A stretch of DNA of 64,000 bases, taken from contig NC_081841.1 of NCBI RefSeq assembly GCF_963259705.1, forward strand, positions 94,410,559 through 94,474,558, given 5' to 3'. The stretch comes from Myotis daubentonii (taxonomy: Eukaryota; Chordata; Mammalia; Chiroptera; Vespertilionidae). Made by a program: the position numbers and the translations under genes. This document shows positions 47,253 through 59,402 of the stretch, piece by piece (within the stretch, counting starts at the first letter, position 1; each line of letters starts with the position of its first letter). The notes under the pieces were generated by a model. It was not told the DNA's origin and ran no database searches. It saw nothing but the letters and a program-made list of their open reading frames with translations.

Positions 47253-47630
47253 TCTATATAATAAAGGCCTAAGCGACCTTTACAGCAGAACAACCTAATG
47301 ACTGGAATGATGGGTCACTATGATGTGCACTGACCACAAAGGGGCAGACGCTCAACTCAGGAGCTGCCCTCTTGTGGTCAGTGTGCTCCCACAGGGGGAG
47401 CGCCGCTCAGCCAGAAGCCAGGTTCCCCAGACTCACCACTGGCAGCGGTGGTGGGAACTTCTCCCACCTCTGCAGCAGCACTAAGGAGCAGCGAGCCGAG
47501 CAGTAAGGAGTGAGCAGGCGGGCGGTAAGGAGGGCGGTAAGGAGCGAGGGGTTCCGGACTGCGAGAGGGTGCAGGCTGGGCTGAGGGACCCCCCCGCCCT
47601 CTGCACGAATTTCGTGCACCAGGCCTCTAG
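47253..47630 (+). mobile_element. Non-autonomous Helitron, 378 bp
   Basis: 5' end TCTATATAATAAAGGCC; 3' hairpin TGCACGAATTTCGTGCA followed by CCAGGCCTCTAG|T. The target is A|T in the SINE tail. A near-palindromic pair 'tgtgcactgaccacaaaggg' / 'cctcttgtggtcagtgtgc' lies at about 47326-47385. Confidence 0.93.
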
Positions 47631-47668
47631 TATAATAATAATAATAATTAATAATAATAATAATTACG
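47631..47668 (+). repeat. (TAA)n microsatellite at the Helitron 3' edge
   Basis: ATA/ATT repeats begin immediately after the CTAG terminus. Confidence 0.9.
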
Positions 47669-48208
47669 CTGTAAATTTTTTCTATTTATATCCAGGCAGT
47701 GTGATACCCAGAGATGAAAGAAGCACTGAATTGCATATTTTTGTAATTTTTAAACAAATTTTGTTATTGTGGCACATAAAATTTGGCCACAGGAAGGCAT
47801 TCCCACAGATAATTGCCAGCCTGGGTCAAATCATTTTAGAAGCACATCCAGGCCCTACTCCCAGATTTACTCAATCTCCAGGTGACTCTCCCTATCTGTA
47901 ACAGTATGGCAACTCAAAATATGGAGCTCAAAACCCTAATCTAAGTGTGTACAAATCCTAAATCTTCACTGTAGTCATCTCAGTCCATCTGGGATTTTGC
48001 CTGCTCTGTTTAGATAGAAGCTTGAAAATTTGGATAAAAACCTGAAAATAAATATCAAGATAATGAATGACACAAATACACATTAACACTTTTGTGATAG
48101 GTTTAAGCATGTGTGTGGTAGTAACTGCTGTAATCATTAGGATAATTTATATTTTATATTCTTTTTGGTAATTTAAATTTTTAATTGCTTTTAAAAATTC
48201 ACGTAACA
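47669..48208. other. Non-coding, nothing recognised
   Basis: AT-rich, no exon. Confidence 0.5.
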
Positions 48209-48218
48209 TTAAATTAAC

Positions 48219-48450
48219 CATTTTTTTAATCCTCACCCAAGGATATGTCTATTAATTTTAGAGAGAGAGGAAAAGGGGGAAAGAGAGAAAAACATCAATG
48301 TGAGAGAGAACATCGATTGGTTGCCTCCTGTACACACCCCAATTGGGAACAAACCCAAAACCTAGGTATGTGCCCTGACTGGGAATCAAACCCACAACCT
48401 TTTGGTGGATGGGACGACACTCCAACCAACTGAGCCACAACAGCCAGGGC
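48219..48450 (-). repeat. Ves SINE
   Basis: Reverse copy; TAAATTAAC flanks at 48210-48218 and 48451-48459. Confidence 0.92.
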
Positions 48451-48484
48451 TAAATTAACAGCCAAGTACAATTAAAAAAAATTT

Positions 48485-48697
48485 TGTGAGTATATTTTTT
48501 CCATTGATTTTTTAGAGAGACTAGAAGGGATGGGGAGAGATGGAGAGAGAGAAACATCAATGTAAGAGAGACACATCGATTGTTGGGGCCTGGGACCCAG
48601 CCTGCAAGCGAGGTACGTGCTCTTGACCAGAATCAAACCTGCAAACCTTCAGTCTGCAGGCCAGTGCTCTAAACACTGAACAAAACCAGCTAGACTA
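48485..48697 (-). repeat. Ves SINE
   Basis: Reverse copy with a somewhat decayed head. 'aagtacaatt' (48463) and 'aagtgtacaatt' (48695) suggest the target. Confidence 0.85.
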
Positions 48698-48897
48698 AGT
48701 GTACAATTTTTATCTGCTTTTTAAGGTGTTGAAATAGTATAAAAAGCATGTGACATATTAGACTTGTGCTGTTAATACTGAGGTAGACTAAGTTTAAAGG
48801 TTAAATGCTTAAATAAATATGATTAGGTCTATAAGACTTATTATGTTCCATGAATGTTTAGAAACAATTATGAATATATTACTCAAACATATGTATA

Positions 48898-49318
48898 CTA
48901 GAGGCCCGGTGCACGAATTCGTGCACCAGTGGGGTCCCTCAGCCTGGACTGTGGGATCGGCCAAAACCAGCTCTCCGACATCCCCAAGGGGTCCCGGATT
49001 GCGAGAGGGCACAGGCCAGGCCTAGGGACCCCACCGGTGCATGATCAGGGCCGGGGAGGGACACCTGAGGTTGGCCAGCCAGGAAGGGACCACAGGAGGG
49101 CTCCAGGGCGTGTCCAGCCCATCTTGCTTAGTCCTTATCGGCCAGACCCCAGTAGCAAGCTAACCTACCAGTTGGAGCGTCTACTCCCTGGTGGACAGTG
49201 CATGTCATAGCAAGCAGTTGAGCAGCCTTAGCATATCATTAGCATATTATGCTTTGATTGGTTGAATGGCTGACCGGTTTGACTGGACACTTAGCATATT
49301 AGGCTTTTATTATATAGG
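48898..49318 (-). mobile_element. Non-autonomous Helitron, about 420 bp
   Basis: CTAGAGGCCCGGTGCACGAATTCGTGCACC at the left holds the perfect 3' hairpin; the right end reads CCTATATAATAAAAGCC on the minus strand. Confidence 0.92.
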
Positions 49319-49439
49319 CTACCTTTCCCAGGGAAGGAAGCCTCTGTATTCCACCCCATGCTGCATTTCCAAGAGGAAGGAATTACTGTTGGTCACAGTC
49401 TGGGGGTGGAGCTTTTCTCTGCACCTAAAGTCTAGCCTG

Positions 49440-49575
49440 TTGCTTCTCTAACTTGAACGTGCATGGGGATCACCTGCAGATTTGGATTGCAAACCACTGG
49501 GATGGGTGGGATGAGAATCTGCATTTCTACCGTGCTTCTGATGCACTGCCTGCCGCTGGCTGGGAGCCATGCTCT
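49440..49575. repeat. MER5A-like ancient hAT-Charlie fragment
   Basis: 'cttgaacgtgcatggggatcacctgcagat ... gagaatctgcatttct' resembles MER5A. Confidence 0.6.
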
Positions 49576-49979
49576 GAAGCCCATGAAGTGCATGTGCCCC
49601 ACATGGGAGCATGTGTGCATGTGGCTCTGTTCAATGGTCCTAGTTACCAGTGACCGAGGGCTGGAGTTGCTCTCCTCAGCCAGAAGAGCGAGCTCTCGCT
49701 CACCCTTGTGCACATGCTCTCTTGTGTTTTCACTGTGGCTAAAACAAACTGTTTCTCTGTCAGGGCCCCTGGGTGGTGGTTGCAGGGATTGGGGGATGGG
49801 GTGCTGCTATCCTAGTCATTGAAGCCATTGGCACCCCCCACCCACCGCTCTTAAGTCTTACACTCCCTGTGCTAATCTCTGATGTGAATGTGGCCTTGCC
49901 CTCATCACAGAGATCAGATCCAAGACTACAGAGCATTTGGATATGGTCCTGGGGAATAAGTAGAACAGGAGGCCTGATG
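49576..49979. other. Non-coding, nothing recognised
   Basis: No exon is evident. Confidence 0.5.
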
Positions 49980-50115
49980 TAATTTTATTGATTTTTTGTG
50001 ATTTCCCCCTACTAGATGTAAGCTCTCCGAGGAGGATCACGGCTGCATCCCCAGGAGCCAGAACCATGTCAGACACATCCTAGGGGCTCAGTAAGTATTT
50101 ATGAGATAAATGAGG
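49980..50115 (+). repeat. L2 LINE 3' tail
   Basis: 'cccctactagatgtaagctctccgagg ... ggggctcagtaagtatttatgag' is the L2 end. Confidence 0.7.
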
Positions 50116-50729
50116 CCTGTTTTGGCTCTAGGCATTCAAGCCAACCTTTCTGAAATTCCACATCAGGGTCCAAGTCTTACCTGATAAAGACAGTGGAAGT
50201 GCCTATTTTGTGCATGTATCTCCCTTGAGGGCGGGAAACCGTGGCAAAGGGCAGGATTTGATTCTTCTGATGCCCCCTTGCCCTAATGCCATCTCAATGC
50301 CACCTCCACCTCTGGCCCAGCTGCACGGTTCTGCAGGGCCCAGGCCAGGGGGAGAGGTCCTCACCCAAGGACATGAAAGGACACAAAATCAGAGGCAGGA
50401 ACAGAGCAGAGGGCTAACCAAAAAAACTTCAAGGGGAATGTGATGAGTTGCCAAACTTGAGAGAGCAGAAGCAAATATCAAAGCCAGGGACTCCAGCCAG
50501 GAATCCACGATCCAGGGAGATGAAGAGCAAGAGCAAGTGGGCCGATGGTAACTGGGGAGGCGCAGAGGCCTTTCCCTGAGGCAGGCATGTCAGGCTTGCT
50601 TTAAAGTGCCTCCAGGAGCAGTGCGAGGGTGGGTCAGACAAGATTAAAGGGGGTCAGGGGTAGGATGAACAGAATGGTATTTCCTGGAAGTAGGGGGCTC
50701 TCAATTTTCTAAGGTGAAAGCTGGGGAGA
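50116..50729. other. Non-coding, nothing recognised
   Basis: No exon is evident. Confidence 0.5.
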
Positions 50730-50850
50730 CAATCTGGGGTCTAAGTCACACAGCTGGCTTCAAATCCCACCTTCCACTTTCTGACTGTGAGCTTTGAGCA
50801 AGTTACTTAAAAATCATCTCACCTTGGCTTGCTGTTAGGAAGGTACAAAC
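50730..50850 (+). repeat. MIR-type SINE
   Basis: 'ggcttcaaatcccaccttccac ... gactgtgagctttgagcaagttactta' follows MIR. Confidence 0.7.
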
Positions 50851-51474
50851 CCTTAGTCAGCTTAAAATCTGTATATCCCCAACTATCTCAAAATGACATT
50901 TGGCATGCATCCACCACAAAGTGTCTACATCAGGATCAGTGGGATTTAGGGGAAGAAACTGGAGAGAAGTCAGCAAAGCAGTTACTGAAGAGGAAAAGCA
51001 GAAGGAGAGAATCATGCCAAACTTAAAAAGTTCTCAGCTTGGCCTCTGAGGAGGGGAGACTGCAAAGAGAAGCAAATCCCTTTGATATGGAGAAAACATT
51101 TTTATGGTCACAGGCCACTCAGCAGACAGGGTCTGAACATCTGATTGCTACCCAATTACTTCCAGGAGGGACTGCTAGCATGCCAGCTGGCAAACACATT
51201 TTCCCTCCAATGTTGGTGGTTGTCTAATTTTCACTTCCCTTTATTCTCCATGGCTACTTGTACCCTACCTCACCCCTATAAAAATATAGGCATTTCCCTG
51301 AAAAGTGAGAAACTTTGCTGCACAAGAAAAAGAAAAGAAGCTTTCCCTTTAATGTCAGTACTCTTTGGGGGCTAATTTCCAACTACCCCACCCAGCATCA
51401 AGCAAACTCTGGGGTAGAACCTTATGGGCATCCATGACCTACTGTCCACCTATATTCACGAGCACTGGGTGAGG
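50851..51474. other. Non-coding, nothing recognised
   Basis: No exon is evident. Confidence 0.5.
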
Positions 51475-51585
51475 AGCCAAAAGATCCAGGTTGAAGTGTA
51501 AGTCCTGCGACTTAGTAACCAAGTGACATGAGTTAGTGATTTCTCTGGGCCTCAGTTTTTTCAACTATGAAGACAATGTTTATAG
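51475..51585 (+). repeat. MIR-type SINE, host of a SPIN element
   Basis: 'gttagtgatttctctgggcctcagttttttcaactatgaag' is the MIR core; the SPIN element follows directly. Confidence 0.7.
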
Positions 51586-51797
51586 CAGTGGTTCTCAACC
51601 TGTGGGTCTCGACCCCTTCGGAGGTCGAACGACCCTTTCACAGGGGTCGCCTAAGACCATCCTGCATATCAGATATTTACATTACGATTCATAACAGTAG
51701 CAACATTACAGTTATGAAGTAGCAACGAAAATAATTTTATGGTTGGGTCACAACATGAGGAACTGTGTTTAAAGGGCCAGAAGGTTGAGAACCACTG
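51586..51797. mobile_element. SPIN-like hAT element, 212 bp
   Basis: CAGTGGTTCTCAACCTGTGG start and GGTTGAGAACCACTG end, with 'gaccctttcacaggggtcgcctaagaccatc' inside as at 33090. Flanks GTTTATAG and CTCTACAG match at five of eight bases. Confidence 0.9.
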
Positions 51798-51979
51798 CTC
51801 TACAGTATCACAATGGAGCTGCACACACCAGGCAAGACAGTGTATTTGAAAGTGCTTTGTAAACTGAAAAGTGCTATGAAGAGTCAGCAGTGATATTATT
51901 ATGGTTGTCGTTTTTACAGCTGTTCATGCTTCAATCACTATGCCTCTAATGTTTGTTGCCAGATCCAATGATAGATCAG

Positions 51980-52560
51980 TTAGAATTACATTTGGCTGCT
52001 AATTATAGAAAACACAAAATAAAAGTGACTTAAACAAGACAGTTTATTTACCTCTCATATATAAAATCTGTACAGAGCTGTTATGGTGCTCCCTAGTATC
52101 AAAGATCCAAGATCCTTTTCCTTTTCTTTTCTTTTCTTTTTTCAAAGCTGTGAATCTTTTAAATATGTTTTTATTGATTTCTGAGAGAGGGAGGGAGAGG
52201 AAGAGAAACATTGATCAGCTGTCTTCCACATGCTCCCTACTGGGGATCGAGACTGTGACCTAGGCGTGTGCCCTGACCGGGAATAGAAACAGTGACCTCC
52301 CGGTGCATGGGCCAGTGCTCAACCACTGAGCCACACCAACTGGGCTGTCCTTTTTAACCTGTTGCTTTTCCATGGGTAACTTCCACTGCTAATGTCATCT
52401 CATGGTCCTAAAAGGCTGCAGGAAATTCAGCCATTACATCACAATGTAATCAACGGAAAAGGAGAGGTGAAGATGAACATGGCCCCTCCCTTTGAAGTTG
52501 CAGTTCTACTAATGCCCACTGGCCATATACTAGCTGCAAGGGAGCCTGGGAAATATGGTT
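51980..52560. repeat. Ancient interspersed repeat, split by Ves, not named
   Basis: 'ttggctgctaattatagaaaacacaaaataaaagtgacttaaacaag' to 52140 and 'tagctgcaagggagcctgggaaatatgg' near 52540 are parts of one common mammalian repeat. Confidence 0.5.
52155..52346 (-). repeat. Ves SINE, old
   Basis: Reverse copy with 'ggttttattgattt' end and CACTGAGCCACACCAACTGGG head; target duplication not clear. Confidence 0.83.
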
Positions 52561-52849
52561 TTTATTTCTAGTGACCATGAACCCACCTAAAATGGAGGGG
52601 TACTATTACAAAGAAGGGGAGATCACAAATGGTCATTTCTCGATCATCTTTTTGATCTACCAGCCAGTAGCATTTCGCCACTTTCTGTGGAAACATTTTT
52701 TTCTCTTTGCTACTGAGAAGAAAATCACACTGCCCTGGTCTCCCTCCTCTCTTCTACCCTTAGATGTTGGAATGACTCGGGCAGTCCTGGGCACCTCTTT
52801 CTTTTCCATCCATACTCTCCTCCTAAGTAATGTCATTTAGTCCCAAGGA

Positions 52850-53380
52850 TTTAAATACCAATTCAGATGCCAATGAAGTCTAAATCCAGCCCTGACATTT
52901 CCCCTTGATTCCACTATCATATATGCAGCTGCTATTTGACAACCCCACTTGGATGTCTAATAGGTATCTCAACTTTAACTCTTGATCTCCACCCACAAAC
53001 TTGCTCCTCCCCAAGACTTTCCCATCACAGTAAATGCCACCAATGACTTAAGCCAGGAAATTCTGGAGTTAATCTTAATTCCTCACTTTCCCACACTCCC
53101 TACAACCAAACCATCTGGAAGCCATAGTGGCTGTCTTCAGGACATAACTCAAGGCCACCCATTTTCTTTCAAATCCACCACTCTACTCTCATCCAGAGCA
53201 CCATCAGCTCTCCCTGGACCTTCAAATAGCCCCCAACTGTGTCTCTCTGCTTCCACTCCTGCTCTCCTATTATCTGTCTTCACACAACGATCACAGTGGT
53301 ATTTTAAGTAAGAAAATCAGGACAAAGGTGGTCGATTCAACAGAGCTACTTTGCTCCCTCTTGAAACCCTTCTAAGAGGA
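52850..53380 (+). repeat. L2 LINE fragment
   Basis: 'acttggatgtctaataggtatctcaac', 'gctcctccccaagactttcccatcacagtaaatgcc' and 'gaccttcaaatagcccccaactgtgtctctctgcttccac' are L2-type. Confidence 0.65.
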
Positions 53381-54519
53381 CTGTAAAGGGATTTTTTTAA
53401 GTTTTCTCTAAAGAACTTTAAAAACAGGAGAGGAAATAATAGTAACAAAAATCCAGAAGCTAGAAAACAGAACAAATACCAACTGACTTAGCAGACCCAA
53501 GAAGCTGAAACCTAACTCAGAGAAAGTAAAAAAGGAACATGATTTATACCATCAACTCCCCCGAAGTCAAGAATTGATGGTACCAGGTATCTCTGGAAAT
53601 GGAGGTAAAAACAGGGAACTGCTCAAATTCAGTTTAAGAAGAGACAGCACCCCAAGTCATCTCCTTGACTCCGTGTAGTGGGGGCTGCCCCTCCCCAGCA
53701 CAGCCAGAAGCTGGGGTGCTTTCTGTGGGAGAGGGTAACACTGGCGTGTCTGGGCCGGGGACACCAGGTCCAGTTGAGCACAAGAGTACTGCGCAGCAAA
53801 CAGGAGAGCTGGCAGAAGTTTCCACACTGAATGCTGAGACGTCCCTGACCATTTTCTCCCACGTACTTCCCAGTATGCTGGTGGCCACAGTTCTTTCCAG
53901 CAAGAAACTGGGGGAACACTTTCCACGGAATCTGGCCTGGCCAGGAAGAAACACCCTAACAAAACCCACTCCCTAAAGTAAGAGCCCCACTGTATGGCCA
54001 CAGGCGGCCTCCAACACCTCCCACCTGGGCCGATCTCCCTGGCTCTCAGTGCCCCTCTGATGTGGAAGCAATAGCAGCTTCCCAGGCAAGGCTCTAACAC
54101 AAGTGGCCAAGACCAGAACAAACCAAGAGAAAAGCACCCGGAGGAAACAGCAGGGCGGGAGATGAACCGCATCCTGAAGCCATTGCTTTCCTCGGGTAAA
54201 TCAGAGGTGGTCTGGCTACCCGGAAATAAGGACAAGCTATTCCCCCAGCTGCACTCGCCTTCCTGCCACTGAACACACCGAGTTCTTCCCCACTTCAGCA
54301 CCCTCCGAACGGGGTTCCCTTCTCTAGGTCTTCACATGCTGGCTCCTACTGTCACCACCGAGAGGCCTTCAGTGAGCACCCACTCTGAAGAAGTCCCCAC
54401 CAGCCACTGAACACAGCCAGCTGGTTCTGTAAGTGCATACGGTAAGTGTCTCAGGCAGCGCAAGCTGGATGTGCTGGATGTGGTCTCTGCCGCCACCACT
54501 CACCTGTCACAGCCGAAGG
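53381..54519. other. Non-coding, nothing recognised
   Basis: Contains a 214-codon minus-strand open frame (53657-54301) that shows no known domain; see the rejected list. Confidence 0.5.
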
Positions 54520-54714
54520 CAGGCATCGGCAGGACGTGCACCGGCAACGGTGGCAATGTTCCAGTAAAACTCTATTTAGGGACACAAACTCGGACTTCCT
54601 ATCATTTTCACAAGTCACGAGTGTTATTCTCCTTTTGATATATTTTTTTCATTTTTAAAAACATAAAAACCATTCTTAGCTTCCAGGGATAAAAAAAAAA
54701 ATAAGGCAGCAGTC
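54520..54714 (+). repeat. Ancient interspersed repeat, family not named
   Basis: 'caatgttccagtaaaactctattt ... tcctatcattttcacaagtcacgag ... aaaaccattcttagc' belongs to the same family as 41630-41771. Confidence 0.5.
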
Positions 54715-54960
54715 TGGATACGGCCAAACTGTTTTTGATACATCATCCTGTTTTATTTTCATCAAAGCACTAATCACTTCCTAGTATTTTCTTATTTGCC
54801 TTTTTTATGGTTTGTTTATTATCAGTCTCCCCTACTAGAATGGACGTCATGAGAGCAAGGGTCCTTGCATTCTCCCCTGGCACCCTCACCACCATGCATA
54901 GTGCTTGGCATACAGTAGGTGCTCAGTGTTTACTGAGTGCTGGAATGATTGCTGTGCCAC
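54715..54960 (+). repeat. L2 LINE 3' end
   Basis: 'tctcccctactagaatggacgtcatgagagcaaggg ... gcttggcatacagtaggtgctcagtg' is the L2 end. Confidence 0.75.
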
Positions 54961-56422
54961 ACCAGCCCCCAGCCCCGCCCACCGCAATCCCTCCTGGAAA
55001 GGCCTAAAAGGACAAGTCTTGGGGGACAATAATGGCACTCCCACCCTACTCTTTCCCTGCCCTTTCTGCTTTCCTGCTCCTTCCCCCTTTCCTGTGAACC
55101 AAGAAAACTCAGTCTAAGGCTGCCTCTTCTCAGTGCTCTCAGACCTATAGTTAGAGAATAGTGTCAGGTCACTGATCCAGCCCACACAGGGGGAGCTGCA
55201 GGTTAATGGGGCTTCAAAATTATCCCCTTCGAATTCCAAGCTAGTGAAGGGGACCATAGCACAGCAGCTAATATGTGTTCGGTGCTCTGAGGAACGCCAA
55301 CCGACTGCATAGTCACAAGCATTGGGACTTTTCAGCATCATGTAATGGGTGTTGTGGTTACAAAAAAGGAGCCATCTCTAACCAATTTCCGGAGAAAAAA
55401 AAAGATTCCTTGCTCCTTGGATAGGAGAAATCAGGTCCCCAAAGTGGAGACAGGGGCACGAGACTCTCACCGCTGCTGGCATAGTCCTTTAAGCCCCCCC
55501 CCCCCCGTTGAACATATGCACGAGCCACCAGATGCAAACGATCTGGTTTCCCACGGGGGAGGAGGGTGCTGACGAGCACACACAGGTGCTCCCACGACCT
55601 GCCCCATGTGAGTTAGTGACGTGGCACTTGGGCTTATCAATCACACTGCTCTTCGTGAGCAAAGCGAGTCGTGTGGGCCTGCTCACTGCTGGCCAAGGGC
55701 TGCAGTAAAGTCCCTCAGATGCCTCGCCAGGACCACATCCTACCAGCCCTGCCAGAACCTCCTTTTGACCACGTCCAGATCCAGTGGCTTTTTGTGACCC
55801 TGTGTTTATATACCTAATGCTGTGTTTCTAAAAATGCAGAGCTCACAGAAACTAAGGAATTTACATGACCCAGGTGGCGGCCAAGGCACTTGTCTCTGAC
55901 CCCCATGCTTGCAAGCACCCCCAAGTACTTTCCATTCTCTCGGGAGGGACTGGGCTGGCTGGGCAGGCTTCCGCTGGCCTGGTTCAGTTATGATGCCTCT
56001 GTGGCCCCTGCTGCTTCTGTTGCTCTATTGACAGATGACTTTCATTTCTATTAAAAAAAAGATCAGTCGACAAAAGCCTTTGTGTACATGGTAGACTTTA
56101 CTGAAGATGTGGAGAGACAAAGGGGGTTTTCATAGCAAAAATACAAAAACTTAGTTGAATATTAGACATCCTTGAGCTTAGAAAGACCCTTAGCCATTTC
56201 CACCAAGTGGTCTCCAGTCACCTACAAAGGCACTTGACCCTGCCCCCACCCTTTCTCGGGAAGTAAACAAACAAATTCCAGACAGTTTCCTACTCAGTGA
56301 CTTAGCCAACATTTGTTCTGTCCTCCCTTTTACCACCCTCCACTGGGGCCCTGGGGCCAGCTCTCTCAGCCTAGAGGCCTCCTCCCGCCTGTTTTGCCTA
56401 GAGCTTGTTTTGTTCTCTAAAA
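54961..56422. other. Non-coding, nothing recognised
   Basis: Has a C tract at 55496-55506; no exon is evident. Confidence 0.5.
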
Positions 56423-56531
56423 ATGTGTGTGTGTGTGTGTGTGTGTGTGGAGAGAGCAGTTAGGTGAAATGTGTGTGTGTGTGTGTGTGTGTGTAGAGCA
56501 GTTAGGTGAAATGTGTGTGTGTGTATAGGTG
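56423..56531 (+). repeat. Compound (GT)n array with a duplicated spacer
   Basis: Three GT runs are separated by two copies of 'gagcagttaggtgaaat', the third run ending in 'ataggtgaaat'. Confidence 0.92.
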
Positions 56532-56551
56532 AAATTTTTATACCCCCAAGT

Positions 56552-56812
56552 CAGTGATTTTCAACCATGTGCCGCAATAATTTTTAAAACATACAACATC
56601 TGACTATTTAGTCAGGAGCGCTGACCTCTTTTCCTTTAGGTTGTCAAATAAAAAAATGACAACAGGCAACACAATAGCCATCCGGTATGAATGAATCGAA
56701 ATTATACCTATTCTTTTTTTGTCATATCAGCAAAAAATATATTTTTGGTGTGCCGCAGAATTTTAGTAGTTCACTTATGATGCTTCAAGGTAGAAAAGGC
56801 TGAAAATATCTG
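56552..56812. mobile_element. hAT-like MITE, 261 bp, decayed
   Basis: CAGTGATTTTCAACC start pairs with GGCTGAAAATATCTG at the end. Flanks CCCCAAGT (56544-56551) and CCCTGAGT (56813-56820) match at six of eight bases. 'tgtgccgca' occurs near both ends. Confidence 0.75.
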
Positions 56813-56820
56813 CCCTGAGT

Positions 56821-57819
56821 TATCAGCCTTCTCAGCGCTCACTGGGACTAGGTCCCAAGCCCCAGGTCACTCGGCTTGTAAGAAGGCAATTCAGCCCCAG
56901 GTCAGCCTGGCTCCAGGGTTAAGGTCTTAAAAACAACTTGTATAGATTTAACTGTTTGGGGAAAAGCTTTTTGTTTTCATCTTGGAGCTGACTTAACAGG
57001 TAAGAAGAGGTCAAACACAAATGGCCACTGGGTAAGGCCAAACACATTACTGCTTGACCTCACAATTCCTCCGCTATGCAGGTGTGGCCCAGCAGAGCCC
57101 ACTCCAGGCCCAGCCCTGGCAGTTGTCAGAGCTACCTATTGTCATTACCCCTGCTTACAAGGGGTGTCAGCCCTCCTCCCGCTGGCCCTGTCACCACCCT
57201 GCCCACTGTCCTCTGAACCCTACAGTCAGGGGAAGGGAGCAGATATACGTAGTATGCAGGAGGCCTGGGCCAGGCCACACCATGGAAGCCCCTTGTTCCT
57301 CACACCCCTGGCTTCAGTCCTGCAAGGGCAGAGCCTGTGTCCACACACACGCTCACGTCACACTTGTGCACACACACCTTAAACTCCTTCTGCATGTGTC
57401 TCTCTCGTTAGATCATCCTACTCTATGGAAGCTCATTGGTGGCCACTGGGTCACAGGCTGCTCTGTCATCATTAGACCCCCCAAGACAGGCAGTGTTTCC
57501 ACACCCCCTCTCCATGACAGTGCCTGCTAGCTCTAGATTGTGTCAGGAGGGCAAGGGCTCCACCCCAGAGGCCTCAGGAAGCCTACACACCTCCCCGGCC
57601 CCAACGGCCTGGATCCCACTGCCTGTACACGTGCGGTCACTCAAGCCCCGGCTAGGCTCCAGAAGTGGTGTGTGGTCTTCAGGAAGTAACAGACCAGGAA
57701 GGCTATACTCTCCACCCACAGAAGCTGAGTCTAGGAGGAAAGACAGACTCAGAAGCAGACAATTACACGTGCTTCTCGGTAGTCCAGGAGGCTCCAGTGC
57801 TGTTTTCTAAAATTCAGAT
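56821..57819. other. Non-coding, nothing recognised
   Basis: No exon is evident. Confidence 0.5.
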
Positions 57820-58290
57820 AAAAAAGACTTACTCCCTTGCTTAAAACACTTCCAGGACCCCCTTCCCATGGAGCAAAATCGAGTGAGGGGGGTTGCCCTG
57901 CGGAGGAGAGAGCTGGATCACCTCCCCATCTGGATGGCTGGCCTGGGCAGGATGTAGCCCTGCAGCCTCCGCACCTCAGCCCCTGCGCCTCTCCCTCTGT
58001 GCCCCCGACACACCCTCCTCTCTGGCCTGGAACACACCAGGCACTGTCCTGCCCTTGCCCTCCCAGGCTTGAGAGGCTCCCCAGTGTCCCACCATCAGGA
58101 CACTCTCCTTCCACAGCATGTATCACAGTTTACATCTTGTTTCCTTGCTCACTTTTTCTTCCTCAGTAAAATTTAGTAAGTGCCCCAAGGACCTCATCTG
58201 TCTTGGTCACCAACACATTCCCAGGGCCTGGCACAGAGCAGAATTTAAATAAATATGTGCTAAGTGAGTGAATATATGAATACTGCAAGA
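57820..58290 (+). repeat. L2 LINE 3' end
   Basis: 'actcccttgcttaaaacacttccagg ... gggcctggcacagagcag ... aataaatatgtgctaagtgagtg' follows L2. Confidence 0.72.
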
Positions 58291-59402
58291 AAGTTAGTTC
58301 CCATTCTGTGCCCCCTTCCTCACCTTCAAAACGGGACAGCACAGTATCTATGGGGTGAGGGTTAGCAGAGATGACAGAAGTCCCTGTTTGCTGGTACATG
58401 TAACAGGTTCTCTAACGGGTCAGGACTGGAATGCCTTTGCCACACAAGAGGAGCGGCAAACCCTTCTGCATGAGGAGGTGACTCCACACTGGCTCTTGAA
58501 GCATGAGTAACCGTTCTCCAGTGGAGGCAGAGGCCCGGGAACATGTGGGGCCACAGCCAAGAGGCAGAGCCATGCTGGGAGGAGTGATTCAGAGAGCCCA
58601 GGGCTGTCAGGGAGGCTGCAGGAGAGGTGGGGCCAGGTCGGGTCTCCTGTCTACCCCAAGGGTCACAGTCTGCCCTACAACAGTGGGACAGGCTCTACAG
58701 CTCATCTGTGTTCCCCACGGCTGACTGGCTTGGAATTTAGTTATAAGTAGATGAATCTCCATTAGGCTACTGAGGTCAGTTCCTAAAGAAAAGGGAAAAC
58801 TCACAGCCAACACTTGGCCCAGCAACACCTGCAGACTCCTTCCCACTCACAACACAAAAAGATCATCCCCTTCACTTGTGCATCTGTCCCACGGTCAACA
58901 GGCTGCTCACACATCCTTCGTGAGCATTTGTCTGAAAGTTCACAGTCAGCTAGCAGGGCAGGCACCATGAGTTCCCTTATCCAAACAGCCCCAGGAAAAG
59001 GGAAGGGCAGAGGGGAGAGGGCAAGGCTGTGCTGGTGACTGGGGGAGGGATGGGCAGCCTTACACAAACACAAACCCTCACAGACATGCGGAAACATGCC
59101 AGCCCGAGCCAGGGACTCGGGGACCCCACGCCCCGCCTCGGCCCCCATGAACAGTAGTGTTAAGCAACTTGGTATGAGATCTAGCAGTAGTCCGTGTGTT
59201 TGTTAAAGCTTTTTAATAAAGAGAGGGGTTCTGGCCTGTGGAGGACAGCGGGAGACTAGGTAACCCACCTGGAAGGAGGGCCAGTCTTCCTCCTGCTTGT
59301 GTAGCCAAACACTGCCCATCTGTTAAGGGGCAGCCCCTCTCCACTGGGGCGCCTTCCCTGGCTCATCCACACCCTGCTCACTCCCGTCTCTGAAGTCCAC
59401 TT
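58291..59402. other. Non-coding, nothing recognised
   Basis: Intergenic flank of TEAD4; no exon is evident. Confidence 0.5.

Noticed and set aside
53657..54301. 214-codon minus-strand open frame
   Set aside because: No domain or known family is recognised, the composition is random-like, and a frame of this length is plausible by chance in 64 kb. Conservation or RNA evidence could revive it.
59207..59220. AATAAA as a distal TEAD4 poly(A) signal
   Set aside because: The hexamer is on the plus strand, opposite to TEAD4.
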